This document shows positions 1-9,397 of a stretch of DNA of 46,714 bases, piece by piece. The translations under genes and the position numbers were made by a program. Position 1 is the stretch's first letter. Every line of letters begins with the position of its first letter. Origin of the DNA: Thermoanaerobaculales bacterium (lineage in GTDB: Bacteria > Acidobacteriota > Thermoanaerobaculia > Thermoanaerobaculales > Sulfomarinibacteraceae); contig JAIOSJ010000090.1 in NCBI GenBank assembly GCA_021107705.1, forward strand, positions 1 through 46,714. The letters run 5' to 3'. The notes under the pieces were generated by a model. That model did not search any database, was not told the origin of the DNA, and was given only the letters and a program-made list of their open reading frames with translations.

Positions 1-1950
1 AACCAGCACAACAACGACGATCTGGACCCCCCGTCCGGCAGCGGATTGGTGCTCCACCAGGGCGGAGACTACAGAGTGACTTCGGCCTATTTGGGGCGGG
101 GCGAGGGCGCCGTCAGAAACGTTGACGGCCAGTCCTATACCTCCCCGCCGGACCGCTATCGTGACAATTTCCACTATTTTGCGCCACGCCACATTGAGTG
201 GTACGTCGCGGGAGACAACCTCGAGACCATTGATCAGATCAAGCAGGCCGTGATCGATTACGGAGTGCTCGGGACCTGCATGTGCTACGACGACGCCTTC
301 ATCAACGCCGGCTACGTCCACTACCAGCCCGATTCCTCCGCTTTTGACCCAAACCACGCGGTGGCCATTATCGGCTGGGATGACGACCAGGCGGTTGCCG
401 GCGCCCCGGGTCCGGGCGCGTGGCAGTGCAAGAACAGCTGGGGAGAGGGCTGGGGCCTCGGAGGCTATTTCTGGATTTCCTATTGGGACAAGCACGCCGG
501 GAAACACCCGGAGATGGGCGCCATCGCCTTCCGTGACGTCGGTCCACCCGACTGGGACACCACCTACTCTCACGATTACCACGGATGGCGCGACACCTAT
601 ACGGATGCCGGCCGAGCCTTCAGTGCCTTCACCACACACGGCGATGAGGTCCTAGAGGCCGTCGGCATCATTACGACCGAGGACGAAACCAGCTACACCG
701 TCCAGGTATGGGACCGATTCGAGGGTGGTGAGCTGCTCGACCTCCTGGGTTCGACCACGGGCAGTTTTGCCCATACTGGACTCCACACAGTCGATCTACC
801 AACTCCGGTTTCTCTCGTGGAGGACGACCAATTCTTCGTCGAATTCGAGGTTTTGAGTGGGGGTCTGGCCTTCGACCGAACCTCAGACGTCCCGGTCCTT
901 CTGGGGGCCAAGAGCAGGACAACCGTCGAAAGCACGGCCGCGCCCGGTGAAACTTTCGTTCGCACGGGTTCTGAGTGGGTCGATTTTACGACCATCGAGG
1001 AGACCGGGAATATCTGCATCAAGGCCCTGACCTCGACTCCGGGTCTGTGGGTTCTGGAGTCGCATGGCATCGTCGCATCCGGCCCGGTCGGAGGGCCCTT
1101 CGAGCCTTCGACCGTCCAGTACACACTGGAGAACCGTGACCCAACTGCCATCACCTACGATGTCACGCTGGACCGGCCCACCTCTTGGATCACCCTGAAC
1201 GGGCCGGTCTCGGGATCGCTCGAACCGGGATCGACGGTCGTCATTACGGTGGAGGTCAACAGCGCTGCCGATGCGCTGGAGGCCGGGGCCTACGCCACGC
1301 AGGTTCTGTTCAACAACGCGACCAACCACCTGGGCGACACCAGTCGAATGATCGTCGTGGCCGTCGGGGATCCCGAAGTCCGACATTTCGAAACACTTGA
1401 CGGCGACCCCGATTGGACGACCGAGGGGCAGTGGGCCTGGGGGCAGCCCGCGGGCCTCGGCGGCGACCACGGCGGTCCCGACCCGACCGGCGGCTTCACC
1501 GACCTGACGGTTTACGGCTACAACCTGGACGGCGATTACCCCAACAACTTGTCGGAGACCCATCTGACCAGTACGGCCTTCGATTGCAGTGGCCTGTACG
1601 GCGTTCGCCTACGCTTCCGCCGGTGGCTCGGGGTTGAACAACCGGATTATGATCACGCCTCGGTCCGAGTCAGTTCTGACGGAACCACCTGGACCACCGT
1701 GTGGGAGAACGATACCGGGGTCGAGGACACGGATTGGGTCCTCGTCAACATCGACATCTCGAGCGTCGCCGACAATGCCGAGACCCTCTACCTACGCTGG
1801 ACCATGGGCGCCACCGATTCCGGATGGACCTACTGCGGCTGGAACATCGACGATGTCGAGATCCTCGGCGTCCCCGAAGTGGGCCGGAGCCTATTTTCGG
1901 ACGGTTTTGAAAACGGCGACACTTCCGGGTGGTCGGTTACGGCCCCATGA
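1..1950 (+). CDS. Papain-like (C1) secreted cysteine peptidase with C-terminal extension, 5'-truncated by window edge
   Basis: Frame is open from base 1 (NQHNNDDLDPPSGSGLVLHQGGDYRVTSAYLGR), so the gene starts upstream. C1 signature around the His/Asn sites (DPNHAVAIIGWDDD ... WQCKNSWGEGWGLGGYFWISY). Ends LFSDGFENGDTSGWSVTAP*. Confidence 0.85.
   Translation, partial: NQHNNDDLDPPSGSGLVLHQGGDYRVTSAYLGRGEGAVRNVDGQSYTSPPDRYRDNFHYFAPRHIEWYVAGDNLETIDQIKQAVIDYGVLGTCMCYDDAFINAGYVHYQPDSSAFDPNHAVAIIGWDDDQAVAGAPGPGAWQCKNSWGEGWGLGGYFWISYWDKHAGKHPEMGAIAFRDVGPPDWDTTYSHDYHGWRDTYTDAGRAFSAFTTHGDEVLEAVGIITTEDETSYTVQVWDRFEGGELLDLLGSTTGSFAHTGLHTVDLPTPVSLVEDDQFFVEFEVLSGGLAFDRTSDVPVLLGAKSRTTVESTAAPGETFVRTGSEWVDFTTIEETGNICIKALTSTPGLWVLESHGIVASGPVGGPFEPSTVQYTLENRDPTAITYDVTLDRPTSWITLNGPVSGSLEPGSTVVITVEVNSAADALEAGAYATQVLFNNATNHLGDTSRMIVVAVGDPEVRHFETLDGDPDWTTEGQWAWGQPAGLGGDHGGPDPTGGFTDLTVYGYNLDGDYPNNLSETHLTSTAFDCSGLYGVRLRFRRWLGVEQPDYDHASVRVSSDGTTWTTVWENDTGVEDTDWVLVNIDISSVADNAETLYLRWTMGATDSGWTYCGWNIDDVEILGVPEVGRSLFSDGFENGDTSGWSVTAP
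1891..1950 (+). other. C-terminal 19-aa motif LFSDGFENGDTSGWSVTAP-stop
   Basis: Same motif and same distance to the stop as at 17216-17275 and 42341-42400. Confidence 0.75.
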
Positions 1951-2083
1951 TGTTCTCATCCTACTTCAATGACTTACGGAAACACAGATAGGGACCCGCC
2001 CTGGGACAATCCCAGAGTGGGCGTTGCCTTATTCGCGATTTGCAGCCGTGAGGGGGTTTACGGCCGGGTCTCCTAGCCCGTAC

Positions 2084-2247
2084 TTCTCACCAGTTTTCGT
2101 GGCGAGATGCTCGAGACGCCGTGCCATGCTGAGTTTTTCGTGACTTGGCCGACGTAGGCGTACTTGGCAGTCCGTTGAGGAGGGCGAGTTGCGAAAGGCA
2201 CGGCAGGGTACGGTGTATCGGGTGTCGTAGTAGATCACTGGTGAGAA
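2084..2247. repeat. Putative interspersed element bounded by 11-bp perfect inverted repeat
   Basis: TTCTCACCAGT (2084-2094) and ACTGGTGAGAA (2237-2247). TCTCACCAGTTTTCGT (2085-2100) recurs exactly at 18643-18658. Confidence 0.5.
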
Positions 2248-3932
2248 ATGCGAGTTAGTGACTCCTTGCGCTCGTCCTCGAATTCGTCGCCGGGATACCA
2301 GGCCGGAATTCTGTCGCTGGTCGCGACCGCAGCGCCGAGCATGAACGCCAGCTGTGCATCTTCGGCCAGACCGTCGAGAACCCAGCCGTCGACGACTTCG
2401 TCACTCGGTTGATGGTAGTGGAGGTCAATCCACTCCGCGTAGCGTTCTTCGCCCCAACCCGGTGGGCGACCGATGAAGTCGATACCCGACTTGAACCACA
2501 TGGCCGGTACCCCCACGCGGGCAAAGCTGAATTGGTCCGAGCGATAGAACCAGCCGGCACGGACGTCCTTCTCACTGACGAGGACCCGTCCCTGGCTCTC
2601 TGCCGCCACGGCAAGCACCTCGTCCAGATTTGACTTACCGAATCCGTAAACCATTACGTCACGAGTCTTGCCCCACACGTTACCGAGTTCAAAGTTGATA
2701 TTCGCAACCATCTTTCCGGGATGGATCACCCCGGAGCGGGCGAAATAGGACGAGCCCAGGAGCCCCTGCTCCTCAGCGGCCACGAAGAGGACCATTACGG
2801 TTCTTCGCGGTGGCTGGGCAAGTTTGGAAAAGGCGTTGGCCATCGAGAGTGCCTGCGCTACGGCAACCCCATTGTCGAGTGCTCCGTTATAGATCGCGTC
2901 GCCTGTATGGTCCGGTTCGGCGATGCCGAAATGGTCGTGGTGTGCGGAGTAGACGAGGACTTCGTCGGCGAGGATCGGATCCGAGCCGCGCAGAATCCCG
3001 CCGACGTTCGCGGTCTCGGTCGGTCGAACTTCGACCGTGAATTCGAGGGAGGTAGTTGTTTGCAAGGCAATGGGTTGAAAGTCCCGGGACCGTGCCGCCT
3101 CGACCAGTCTGTCGAGGTCTCTGTCGGAGAGCTTCACCAGGCGCCGCGCCGCATCTTCGGTCAGCCATCCTTTGAGCCCGAGGCGCGGTTCGTCACCGGC
3201 TTCGAGTTCGAACTGTTCACCGAACCATGATGAACGAACGACTCGCCAACCATAGCCTGCAGATGGTGTGGTGTGGATGATGATGGCGCCGGCCGCTCCC
3301 TGGCGGGCAGCGCTTTCATACTTGTAGGTCCAGCGCCCGTAATAGAGTTTTCGCTCGCCGGCGAAAAGCCCCTTTTCCCAATGTGGATCGCCGTTGAGCA
3401 TCAGCAGCACCTTGCCTCGCAGATCGGCGCCCTTGAAGTCGTTCCACTGTTCCTCCGGCGCCTCGATGCCGTAGCCGACGAAAACAACTTCGGCGTCATT
3501 GATGTCCACTTTGGGCTGTTGCAGGCCGGAGGCGCCCATGTAGTCGTCGAGGAAACGGTAGGAGACTTCGTCCCCGGTGGGCCCCCGGAAAGTCCAATGT
3601 TCCGGCATCATTGAGGTCAGGCCGACGATCTTCAACGGCTGCTCCCAGCCGTTACTCCCGAAAGCCGGCTCGAAGCCGAAAGTCTGAAGGCGGCCGGCAA
3701 GGTACTTGCGGGTGAGCAGACCTCCGGGGCTGCCGGGAAGACGGCCCTCAAACTCGTCGGAGGCGAGTTGTGTCACGTCCGCCAGAAGGTCCTCGGCGAG
3801 GATCGATTGAGATGCCTGTTCCCAGCCGGTCGGAAGATCAAGATTGACCTCCGTCCCGACCGAATTTTGATTCGAGGCACCGCATCCCACTCCGAGAACG
3901 ACGACGAAAGATACAACCGCGAGTGACCTCAT
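2235..3932 (-). CDS. M28 family zinc metallopeptidase with PA domain, lipoprotein
   Basis: MRSLAVVSFVVVLGVGCGASNQ lipobox; SAHHDHFGI, DNGVAVAQ, FVAAEEQGLLGS metal-site motifs. Start moved to the ATG before the lipoprotein signal (ORF track starts at 3989). Confidence 0.88.
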   Translation of the reverse strand: MRSLAVVSFVVVLGVGCGASNQNSVGTEVNLDLPTGWEQASQSILAEDLLADVTQLASDEFEGRLPGSPGGLLTRKYLAGRLQTFGFEPAFGSNGWEQPLKIVGLTSMMPEHWTFRGPTGDEVSYRFLDDYMGASGLQQPKVDINDAEVVFVGYGIEAPEEQWNDFKGADLRGKVLLMLNGDPHWEKGLFAGERKLYYGRWTYKYESAARQGAAGAIIIHTTPSAGYGWRVVRSSWFGEQFELEAGDEPRLGLKGWLTEDAARRLVKLSDRDLDRLVEAARSRDFQPIALQTTTSLEFTVEVRPTETANVGGILRGSDPILADEVLVYSAHHDHFGIAEPDHTGDAIYNGALDNGVAVAQALSMANAFSKLAQPPRRTVMVLFVAAEEQGLLGSSYFARSGVIHPGKMVANINFELGNVWGKTRDVMVYGFGKSNLDEVLAVAAESQGRVLVSEKDVRAGWFYRSDQFSFARVGVPAMWFKSGIDFIGRPPGWGEERYAEWIDLHYHQPSDEVVDGWVLDGLAEDAQLAFMLGAAVATSDRIPAWYPGDEFEDERKESLTRISHQ

Positions 3933-4073
3933 GTAATCCTCCAAAAGGCAACCTGAAAGGCCGCAGCAACCGGGAGATCCTACCAGCACCCTCGAGTTCG
4001 TTGCCGCTATTGTGAACCCGAGAGTTAAAAATATCGTAATGCAGTGTGAGAAGATGATGAGAGGAGAAGAAAA

Positions 4074-4412
4074 ATGAAAATTTCGACGCGAGAAATCGAT
4101 GACGCCACGATTTTGGCCCCGAAGGGGAAGATTTCGATAGGAGTTGGTGATGTCCAGTTGCGGGAAGCGATAGACGAAGCCGTGAACCGGGGGGTCAGGA
4201 ATCTCCTGCTCGATCTGAACGGTGTGACGAGGATGGACTCTTCAGGGATGGGTGAACTGATCGCCGGTCACAAGAAGCTGTCGAAATTGGGGGGAAATTT
4301 CAAGCTGGTGAACATGCCGCCCCGCCTTTTGAATTCTCTCGGCGCATCGCAGATCGTTTCTGTCCTTGATGTCTTCGCAAACGAAGCTGAAGCGTTGGAG
4401 TCGCTGCGATAA
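4074..4412 (+). CDS. STAS domain protein (anti-sigma factor antagonist)
   Basis: 112 aa; LLLDLNGVTRMDSSGMGELIAGHKKL, typical SpoIIAA-like phosphorylatable-Ser loop; AGGAGA ribosome-binding site upstream. Confidence 0.9.
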   Translation: MKISTREIDDATILAPKGKISIGVGDVQLREAIDEAVNRGVRNLLLDLNGVTRMDSSGMGELIAGHKKLSKLGGNFKLVNMPPRLLNSLGASQIVSVLDVFANEAEALESLR

Positions 4413-4579
4413 AGAAGTTGTCAGCAGAAGTTCGAGACCCGGCACGTTCCAGCGGAGGCGCCGCTGGTACCATTGGTTTGAGGCCTCTTCGTGGAGATCA
4501 TCGACACCCACTGCCATTTATCCTTCGATCCTCTCGCAGGCAAGCTAAACGGGTTTCTGCACAGGGCCGCGAGGGCCGA

Positions 4580-6085
4580 ATGCTGAAGTCCATCGTGGTT
4601 TTGGCCGTCAATGCGCGATGGGCGCACACCGCCTTCGGCGCTCGTTCGCTCATCGCCAATCTCGGCGACCTGCGCAACCGGGCTGAACTGGTGGAGAAGA
4701 CCATCACCGACCGGCCGGTGGAGATTGTCGAGGCCGTTCTTGACCGAGACCCGGCGATTGTCGGCATCGGAGTCTATGTGTGGAACGCCGCCGTCTGCGC
4801 CGAAGTGGTCTCGATGATCAAGGCGTTGCGGCCCGAGTTGCCGGTCGTCCTTGGTGGGCCTGAGGTGATTTGCCGAGACGACTTACCACCGGTTGCGAAG
4901 GGCGCCGACCATGTCATTTCCGGCGAGGCCGAAGTGGCTTTCCGCCGAGTGTGCGAGCAACTCCTCAGTGGTGGTGATGCTCCCCCCGGGTTCATCGTCG
5001 CCGAGCCGCCGGATTTGGCTCAGTTGGAGCCGGCCTATGACCTCTACAGTGATGAAGATCTGGCGCACCGAAAGCTCTATGTCGAGGCCTCGCGGGGCTG
5101 CCCCTACGGCTGCAAATTCTGTCTTTCGAGTCTCGATGAGCGAGTTCGGAAGGTACCTATCAAGGACCTGTTGTCGGCGCTGGACATCTTGTGGCGGTGT
5201 GGCGCACGCCACTTCAAATTTGTGGACCGGGCCCTCCACTTCGGCATCGGACCACAGGTTCTCGAGTTCTTCCTTGAGAGATTCGAGGAAGGCGCCTTCC
5301 TCCATTTTGAGTTGGTTCCCGACCATTTCCCTCGACATCTGGGTGAGTTGCTGGCGCGTTTTCCCGAGGGTTCGGTGCAGCTGGAAGCCGGAGTTCAGAG
5401 CCTGGATCCTGAGGTCGCCGAGCGCATCGGGCGTCATCAAGATCTCGACCGCGTAGAGGAGACCTTTCGATATCTCCGATGGGAGACGGGAGTTCATATT
5501 CACGCAGATCTCATCGTCGGCTTGCCCGGCGAAAGCATGGACGGCTTCGGCGCCGGCTTCGATCGCCTCTTTTCGATGCAGCCGCACGAAATTCAGATAG
5601 GCCTTTTGAAGAGGCTTCGAGGCACGGCCGTTGCTCGAGAGGCGGATGGATGGGGCCTCATTTTCAATTCCGAGCCACCCTATGAAGTGCTGCAGAGCGA
5701 CCAAATTGATTTCCGGTCGATGCAGCGCCTGCGCCGGTTCGCGCGCTCTTTCGATCTGGTGTTCAACAACGGTAACTTTCCCGGCGCAGCCGCCTTGTTG
5801 CTGCACGGCATCTCACCCTTTGACCGTTTTCTCCGTTTCTCGGATTGGCTGTACGAAATGACCGGGCAGAGTCACCGCATCGCTCTGAATCGCTTGGCAC
5901 GGTTGCTCGCGCTTTACCTGAACACCGAGCTTGAGATTCCGGGTGAGAGGGTCGCCACTGTATTGGGAAAGGACTTCGAAAACGCCGGACGCTCTCCGAT
6001 TCGTTTGCAGATTGATGGTACAGAGGGACGGCGGCGGGGCGGTTCAAACGCTCTGCCGGGGCGTCAGAGGCGGCATTTGGATTAA
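4580..6085 (+). CDS. B12-binding domain radical SAM protein (DUF4080-like)
   Basis: MLKSIVVLAVNARWAHTAFGARSL start; VVLGGPEVI cobalamin-binding-like domain; CPYGCKFC [4Fe-4S] motif. Start chosen at ATG 4580. Confidence 0.88.
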   Translation: MLKSIVVLAVNARWAHTAFGARSLIANLGDLRNRAELVEKTITDRPVEIVEAVLDRDPAIVGIGVYVWNAAVCAEVVSMIKALRPELPVVLGGPEVICRDDLPPVAKGADHVISGEAEVAFRRVCEQLLSGGDAPPGFIVAEPPDLAQLEPAYDLYSDEDLAHRKLYVEASRGCPYGCKFCLSSLDERVRKVPIKDLLSALDILWRCGARHFKFVDRALHFGIGPQVLEFFLERFEEGAFLHFELVPDHFPRHLGELLARFPEGSVQLEAGVQSLDPEVAERIGRHQDLDRVEETFRYLRWETGVHIHADLIVGLPGESMDGFGAGFDRLFSMQPHEIQIGLLKRLRGTAVAREADGWGLIFNSEPPYEVLQSDQIDFRSMQRLRRFARSFDLVFNNGNFPGAAALLLHGISPFDRFLRFSDWLYEMTGQSHRIALNRLARLLALYLNTELEIPGERVATVLGKDFENAGRSPIRLQIDGTEGRRRGGSNALPGRQRRHLD

Positions 6086-6109
6086 AATATCACCCAACAG
6101 GGGGAAATT

Positions 6110-7027
6110 ATGAAAAAGACTCTGGTTCTTCTCAGTCTCTGTGTACTTTCGTTCTCATGTTCGCCGACCGGTTCAGAGGATGGCGCCCCGGTTCCGTTGG
6201 AGACACTGGAGGTCGAGGCGACCGTCCTCGGCCCCGGTACGGTCGCCTCGTTCGATGGCGAGGAGATCGCCTTCACGGTGCATCGTGTCGATGTCCAGAA
6301 CCTCGTACTTGTACACGGTTGGATGTGTGATCAGACTTATTGGGAGCATCAAGCCGAGGTGCTTGCAGAGGCTTTCGGTGTGGTAACGGTCGATCTGGCG
6401 GGTCACGGTCTCTCCGGCAGCTCGCGGGAGGAATGGACCACAGTCTCACTTGGCGAGGATGTGAAGGCCGTTATCGAAAAGCTGGAACTCGAGAGGGTCG
6501 TGGTCGTCGGCCACTCGATGGGCGGCAGAGTTGGGTTGGAGGTCGCGCGCTTGCTGCCCCAAACGGTCATTGGGGTGGTTGGCGTCGATACTCTGCAAAA
6601 AGCAGACAACGAGATGGATCCCAAGCAGGCTCAGGCCATCGTGGCAGAGTTCGAGCAGGATTTTGACACCAACTGCGAGACCTTTGTGCGCTCGATGTTC
6701 GGTGAAAACGCGGATGCGGCGCTCATCGACAGGGTAACCGCCGACATGTGCGCGGGGCCCGGAACCATCGGAGTGGCTCTACTGAGAAATTATTTCGCCT
6801 ACGATGTGAGGGGCGCCCTCCAGGCAGCAGGAGTTCCGGTGCGTTGTATCAACGCCGACAAATGGCCTACCGACACAGAGGGAAACCAGGAATATGCTGA
6901 TTTTGAGGCCACGATTTTGTCTGGCTTCGGTCACTTCTTGATGCAGGAGGCGCCCGATGAACTTGAAGTGGCGCTCATCGACACCATCCTCGACATCGTC
7001 TCCGATGAGGGGCCGTTGAAGAAATAG
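6110..7027 (+). CDS. Alpha/beta fold hydrolase, lipoprotein
   Basis: Lipobox LSFSCSPTG; VHGWMCDQTYWEHQ oxyanion region; GHSMGG nucleophile elbow; FGHFLMQEAPDE catalytic His region. Confidence 0.88.
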   Translation: MKKTLVLLSLCVLSFSCSPTGSEDGAPVPLETLEVEATVLGPGTVASFDGEEIAFTVHRVDVQNLVLVHGWMCDQTYWEHQAEVLAEAFGVVTVDLAGHGLSGSSREEWTTVSLGEDVKAVIEKLELERVVVVGHSMGGRVGLEVARLLPQTVIGVVGVDTLQKADNEMDPKQAQAIVAEFEQDFDTNCETFVRSMFGENADAALIDRVTADMCAGPGTIGVALLRNYFAYDVRGALQAAGVPVRCINADKWPTDTEGNQEYADFEATILSGFGHFLMQEAPDELEVALIDTILDIVSDEGPLKK

Positions 7028-7030
7028 GCC

Positions 7031-7106
7031 GGGCAATCCGTCGGACGGATTGCATGCGGCCCTTCAGGCCGGAGTGATGGTCGAGGTCGTGGGTCCTCGA
7101 AACCAC
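7031..7106. repeat. Interspersed palindromic repeat, copy A
   Basis: GGGCAATCCGTCGGACGGATTGCATGCGGCCCTTCAGGCCGGAGTGATGGTCGAGGTCGTGGGTCCTCGA; near-identical to 15853-15925. Contains the perfect hairpin GCAATCCGTC-G-GACGGATTGC (7033-7053). Confidence 0.8.
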
Positions 7107-7158
7107 GTCCCGTCGGAGGCGCTTTTCGCGTGTTTTCGAGGCACCGGGCCCTTCGGGT

Positions 7159-9081
7159 TCAGTCTGCATCCTTCGGATCCAGTTGGAACGCCATCAAAGT
7201 ATTTCCGCGCAGGGTGGGAATCAGCACCAGGTCGGGACCCGGTGCAAAGCCGAAATCCGTCAGGCTGATGCCGACGTCCCGGGTATCGACGAGCACCTCG
7301 CGGTCGCTCTGTTCGGTCACCCGCAGCAGCAGGCCGTTGAAGTCGGAAACCAGGAAGGCGCCCTTCCCGTCGGCCGTGAGACCGTCTCCGCCGAAGGGCC
7401 GGAGATCGACGATGGTTTCCACCTCAGCAGTTTTCACGTTGATGGAGACCAGATATCCCGAGCCGAAGGTTGTCGTGTAGAGGTTATTACCTTGGACGAG
7501 GAGCCCGTTCGCACCCGCGATGGTCTCATTCTTGAGCCACAGCACAGTTTCGGCGGTGGTGACCCGGTAGATGGCGCCCATTCGGCTATCACTGACGAAG
7601 AGAATTCCGTCGGGCCCGACCGCGATGTCGTTGAGAAAAGCCCCCTCAGCATCAATGAGATGTCGTTCGGCGATTACGCCTGTCCCGAGGTCGATCTCGG
7701 CCACTCCCGTTCTCTCGACGACAAAGAGGCGATCTCCGGAAACGGCGACGCCGGTTGGTCCTCTCAGGCCGGTGACCCATTTTCCGTCGAGCACCTCGCC
7801 TGCTGCGGAAACGCGGGTGATGAAGCCCGTTTCGCCGTAGCCCTCGGGCCCGGCCGGGCTGATGTTCGAAACGTAGAACTGGCGTCTCTTTGGATCCCAC
7901 ACGGCGCTTTCGGGCATCACGAGGCCTTCAGTGATCTCCCACGCCTTCGTTACGCCATCGGCGAGAAAGACCGGCTCGGAGCGAAGGGTCTCGAGCCGAG
8001 CGAGGAAACCCCAGCCGCCGAAGCTTTCGGTGAGAACGAAGAGGACATCGTTGGCGCCCTCCTTCAGGTCGAGAATGACGGCGTCGTTGAGGCCGACGAT
8101 GCCCATGAACTCGCTGTCGCGGACTCTGAAAGTGCTGTCGCCACGGAAGAGCAACTCGCCGTTAAGGAAGATGGAGATCTCGTCGCTGTAGCCGAAGAGG
8201 AGTTTTTGCCTCACGGCCGCCTCGCTGATGATGGTTGTGCGGGCGAGGATGATGCCGGGGAGTTGGGGCGGTCCTTCGAGGAAGCGCCCGACATCGATGA
8301 GTCCGGTCGAGTCGGCAGACGCCTTCCTCCATTCGAACTCTCCGAGGTCTTGGGCCAAAGGCAAGAGGTCCCGATTGATGCGCGACGGCGCAAATGGTTG
8401 GGAGAGCTGCCATGTGGTGAGTCCGGCCGGGGGCTGTGCCCGGATCGGTTGGGGGCCGAAATCCAGGGTATCGCCCGTGGAATAGCGGAAGTTCGAAAAA
8501 TGAACTCGGCCGTCCGGTGGGCCGATGACCCCAATGAAGCCGCTGCCGATCCCTCTCTTGAGGTCTCCGACGATGAGGGCAGGCGTCTCCATGTCGTCAA
8601 AATAGATCCTGGCGCGGGTCCCCTTGACCTCGAGTTTGACGTGGACCCAGCGGTCCAGTGGTATGTCGGCGCCCGCCGTGAACCCGGCTCCGCTATAGAG
8701 TTGCCACCCCGTCAGGCCGTTGAACCGCGGCGCATATTGAAGGGCGTGGGAGTAGTTTCTCGGCCGGTGCGGGCGGACGTAGAAGGTCTCGGCGTCGTTT
8801 TCGTTCTCGGCGCGAAAGAGGATCCCCGGGAAACAACGCCGGCCGTCCATCGCCATGTCCACTTCGATGACGCCGTCGGTGAATTCAACATTTTTCAGGA
8901 AGGCTGACCCGGCAAGGGCATTTTCCCCCAGGTGTTGGACCAGACGACCGTTGCCTAGGGTCCAGTCTTCAGATTCAAATGTGATGGGTGTCTGTTCTTC
9001 CCCGACAGCGGTCGGTACAGCCACAAGAAAGGCCGCAGCAATTGCGGCGCTCAAACAAATCAGATATTGAATTCGTCTCAT
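7159..9081 (-). CDS. Secreted LamG/DUF1080-like plus SMP-30/NHL-type beta-propeller protein
   Basis: Signal peptide MRRIQYLICLSAAIAAAFLVAVPTAVGEEQ; LVQHLGENALAGSAFLKNVEFTDGVIEVDMAMDGRRCFPGILFRAEN; repeated propeller blades (AVGPDGILFVSDSRMGAIYRV, GLLVQGNNLYTT). Start at ATG 9081. Confidence 0.75.
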   Translation of the reverse strand: MRRIQYLICLSAAIAAAFLVAVPTAVGEEQTPITFESEDWTLGNGRLVQHLGENALAGSAFLKNVEFTDGVIEVDMAMDGRRCFPGILFRAENENDAETFYVRPHRPRNYSHALQYAPRFNGLTGWQLYSGAGFTAGADIPLDRWVHVKLEVKGTRARIYFDDMETPALIVGDLKRGIGSGFIGVIGPPDGRVHFSNFRYSTGDTLDFGPQPIRAQPPAGLTTWQLSQPFAPSRINRDLLPLAQDLGEFEWRKASADSTGLIDVGRFLEGPPQLPGIILARTTIISEAAVRQKLLFGYSDEISIFLNGELLFRGDSTFRVRDSEFMGIVGLNDAVILDLKEGANDVLFVLTESFGGWGFLARLETLRSEPVFLADGVTKAWEITEGLVMPESAVWDPKRRQFYVSNISPAGPEGYGETGFITRVSAAGEVLDGKWVTGLRGPTGVAVSGDRLFVVERTGVAEIDLGTGVIAERHLIDAEGAFLNDIAVGPDGILFVSDSRMGAIYRVTTAETVLWLKNETIAGANGLLVQGNNLYTTTFGSGYLVSINVKTAEVETIVDLRPFGGDGLTADGKGAFLVSDFNGLLLRVTEQSDREVLVDTRDVGISLTDFGFAPGPDLVLIPTLRGNTLMAFQLDPKDAD

Positions 9082-9397
9082 GTTCAACCCCCAATTGATC
9101 TCAAAAGAGAGGTACGGCGATGGGAGTGAAGGTTTCAACGAGTTTCTTTCCGTTATGAGGTGCCTCGCCTTTTGCAAAACTCAAAAAATAGCCACAAAAA
9201 GGTACGAAAAAGTACAGGGGCGGGTTAAAGAAATGGTTAAAGGGTCAAAGAGTCAAAGAGGTCAAGACTCCTGGATACCGAACTGGGGGTTGCGATTGCC
9301 GAGTTCGCGTTCTCATGCGTCAGATTTTACATTCATCTAAGACGTGGGTGCTGGTATCCTCGACCCAGCAAAATATCATTGGAAGAAGGAGGTTCTC

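Noticed and set aside
2029-2238. 69-aa minus-strand ORF (MIYYDTRYTVPCRAF...)
   Set aside because: Lies within the inverted-repeat-bounded element; more likely translated repeat than a gene.
7183-8907. 574-aa plus-strand ORF
   Set aside because: Antisense to the convincing secreted propeller gene 7159-9081; no recognisable domain; expected from GC-rich codon bias.
9220-9275. GGTTAAAG/GTCAAAGA short repeats resembling an array
   Set aside because: Units too short and irregular for CRISPR; no spacer structure.
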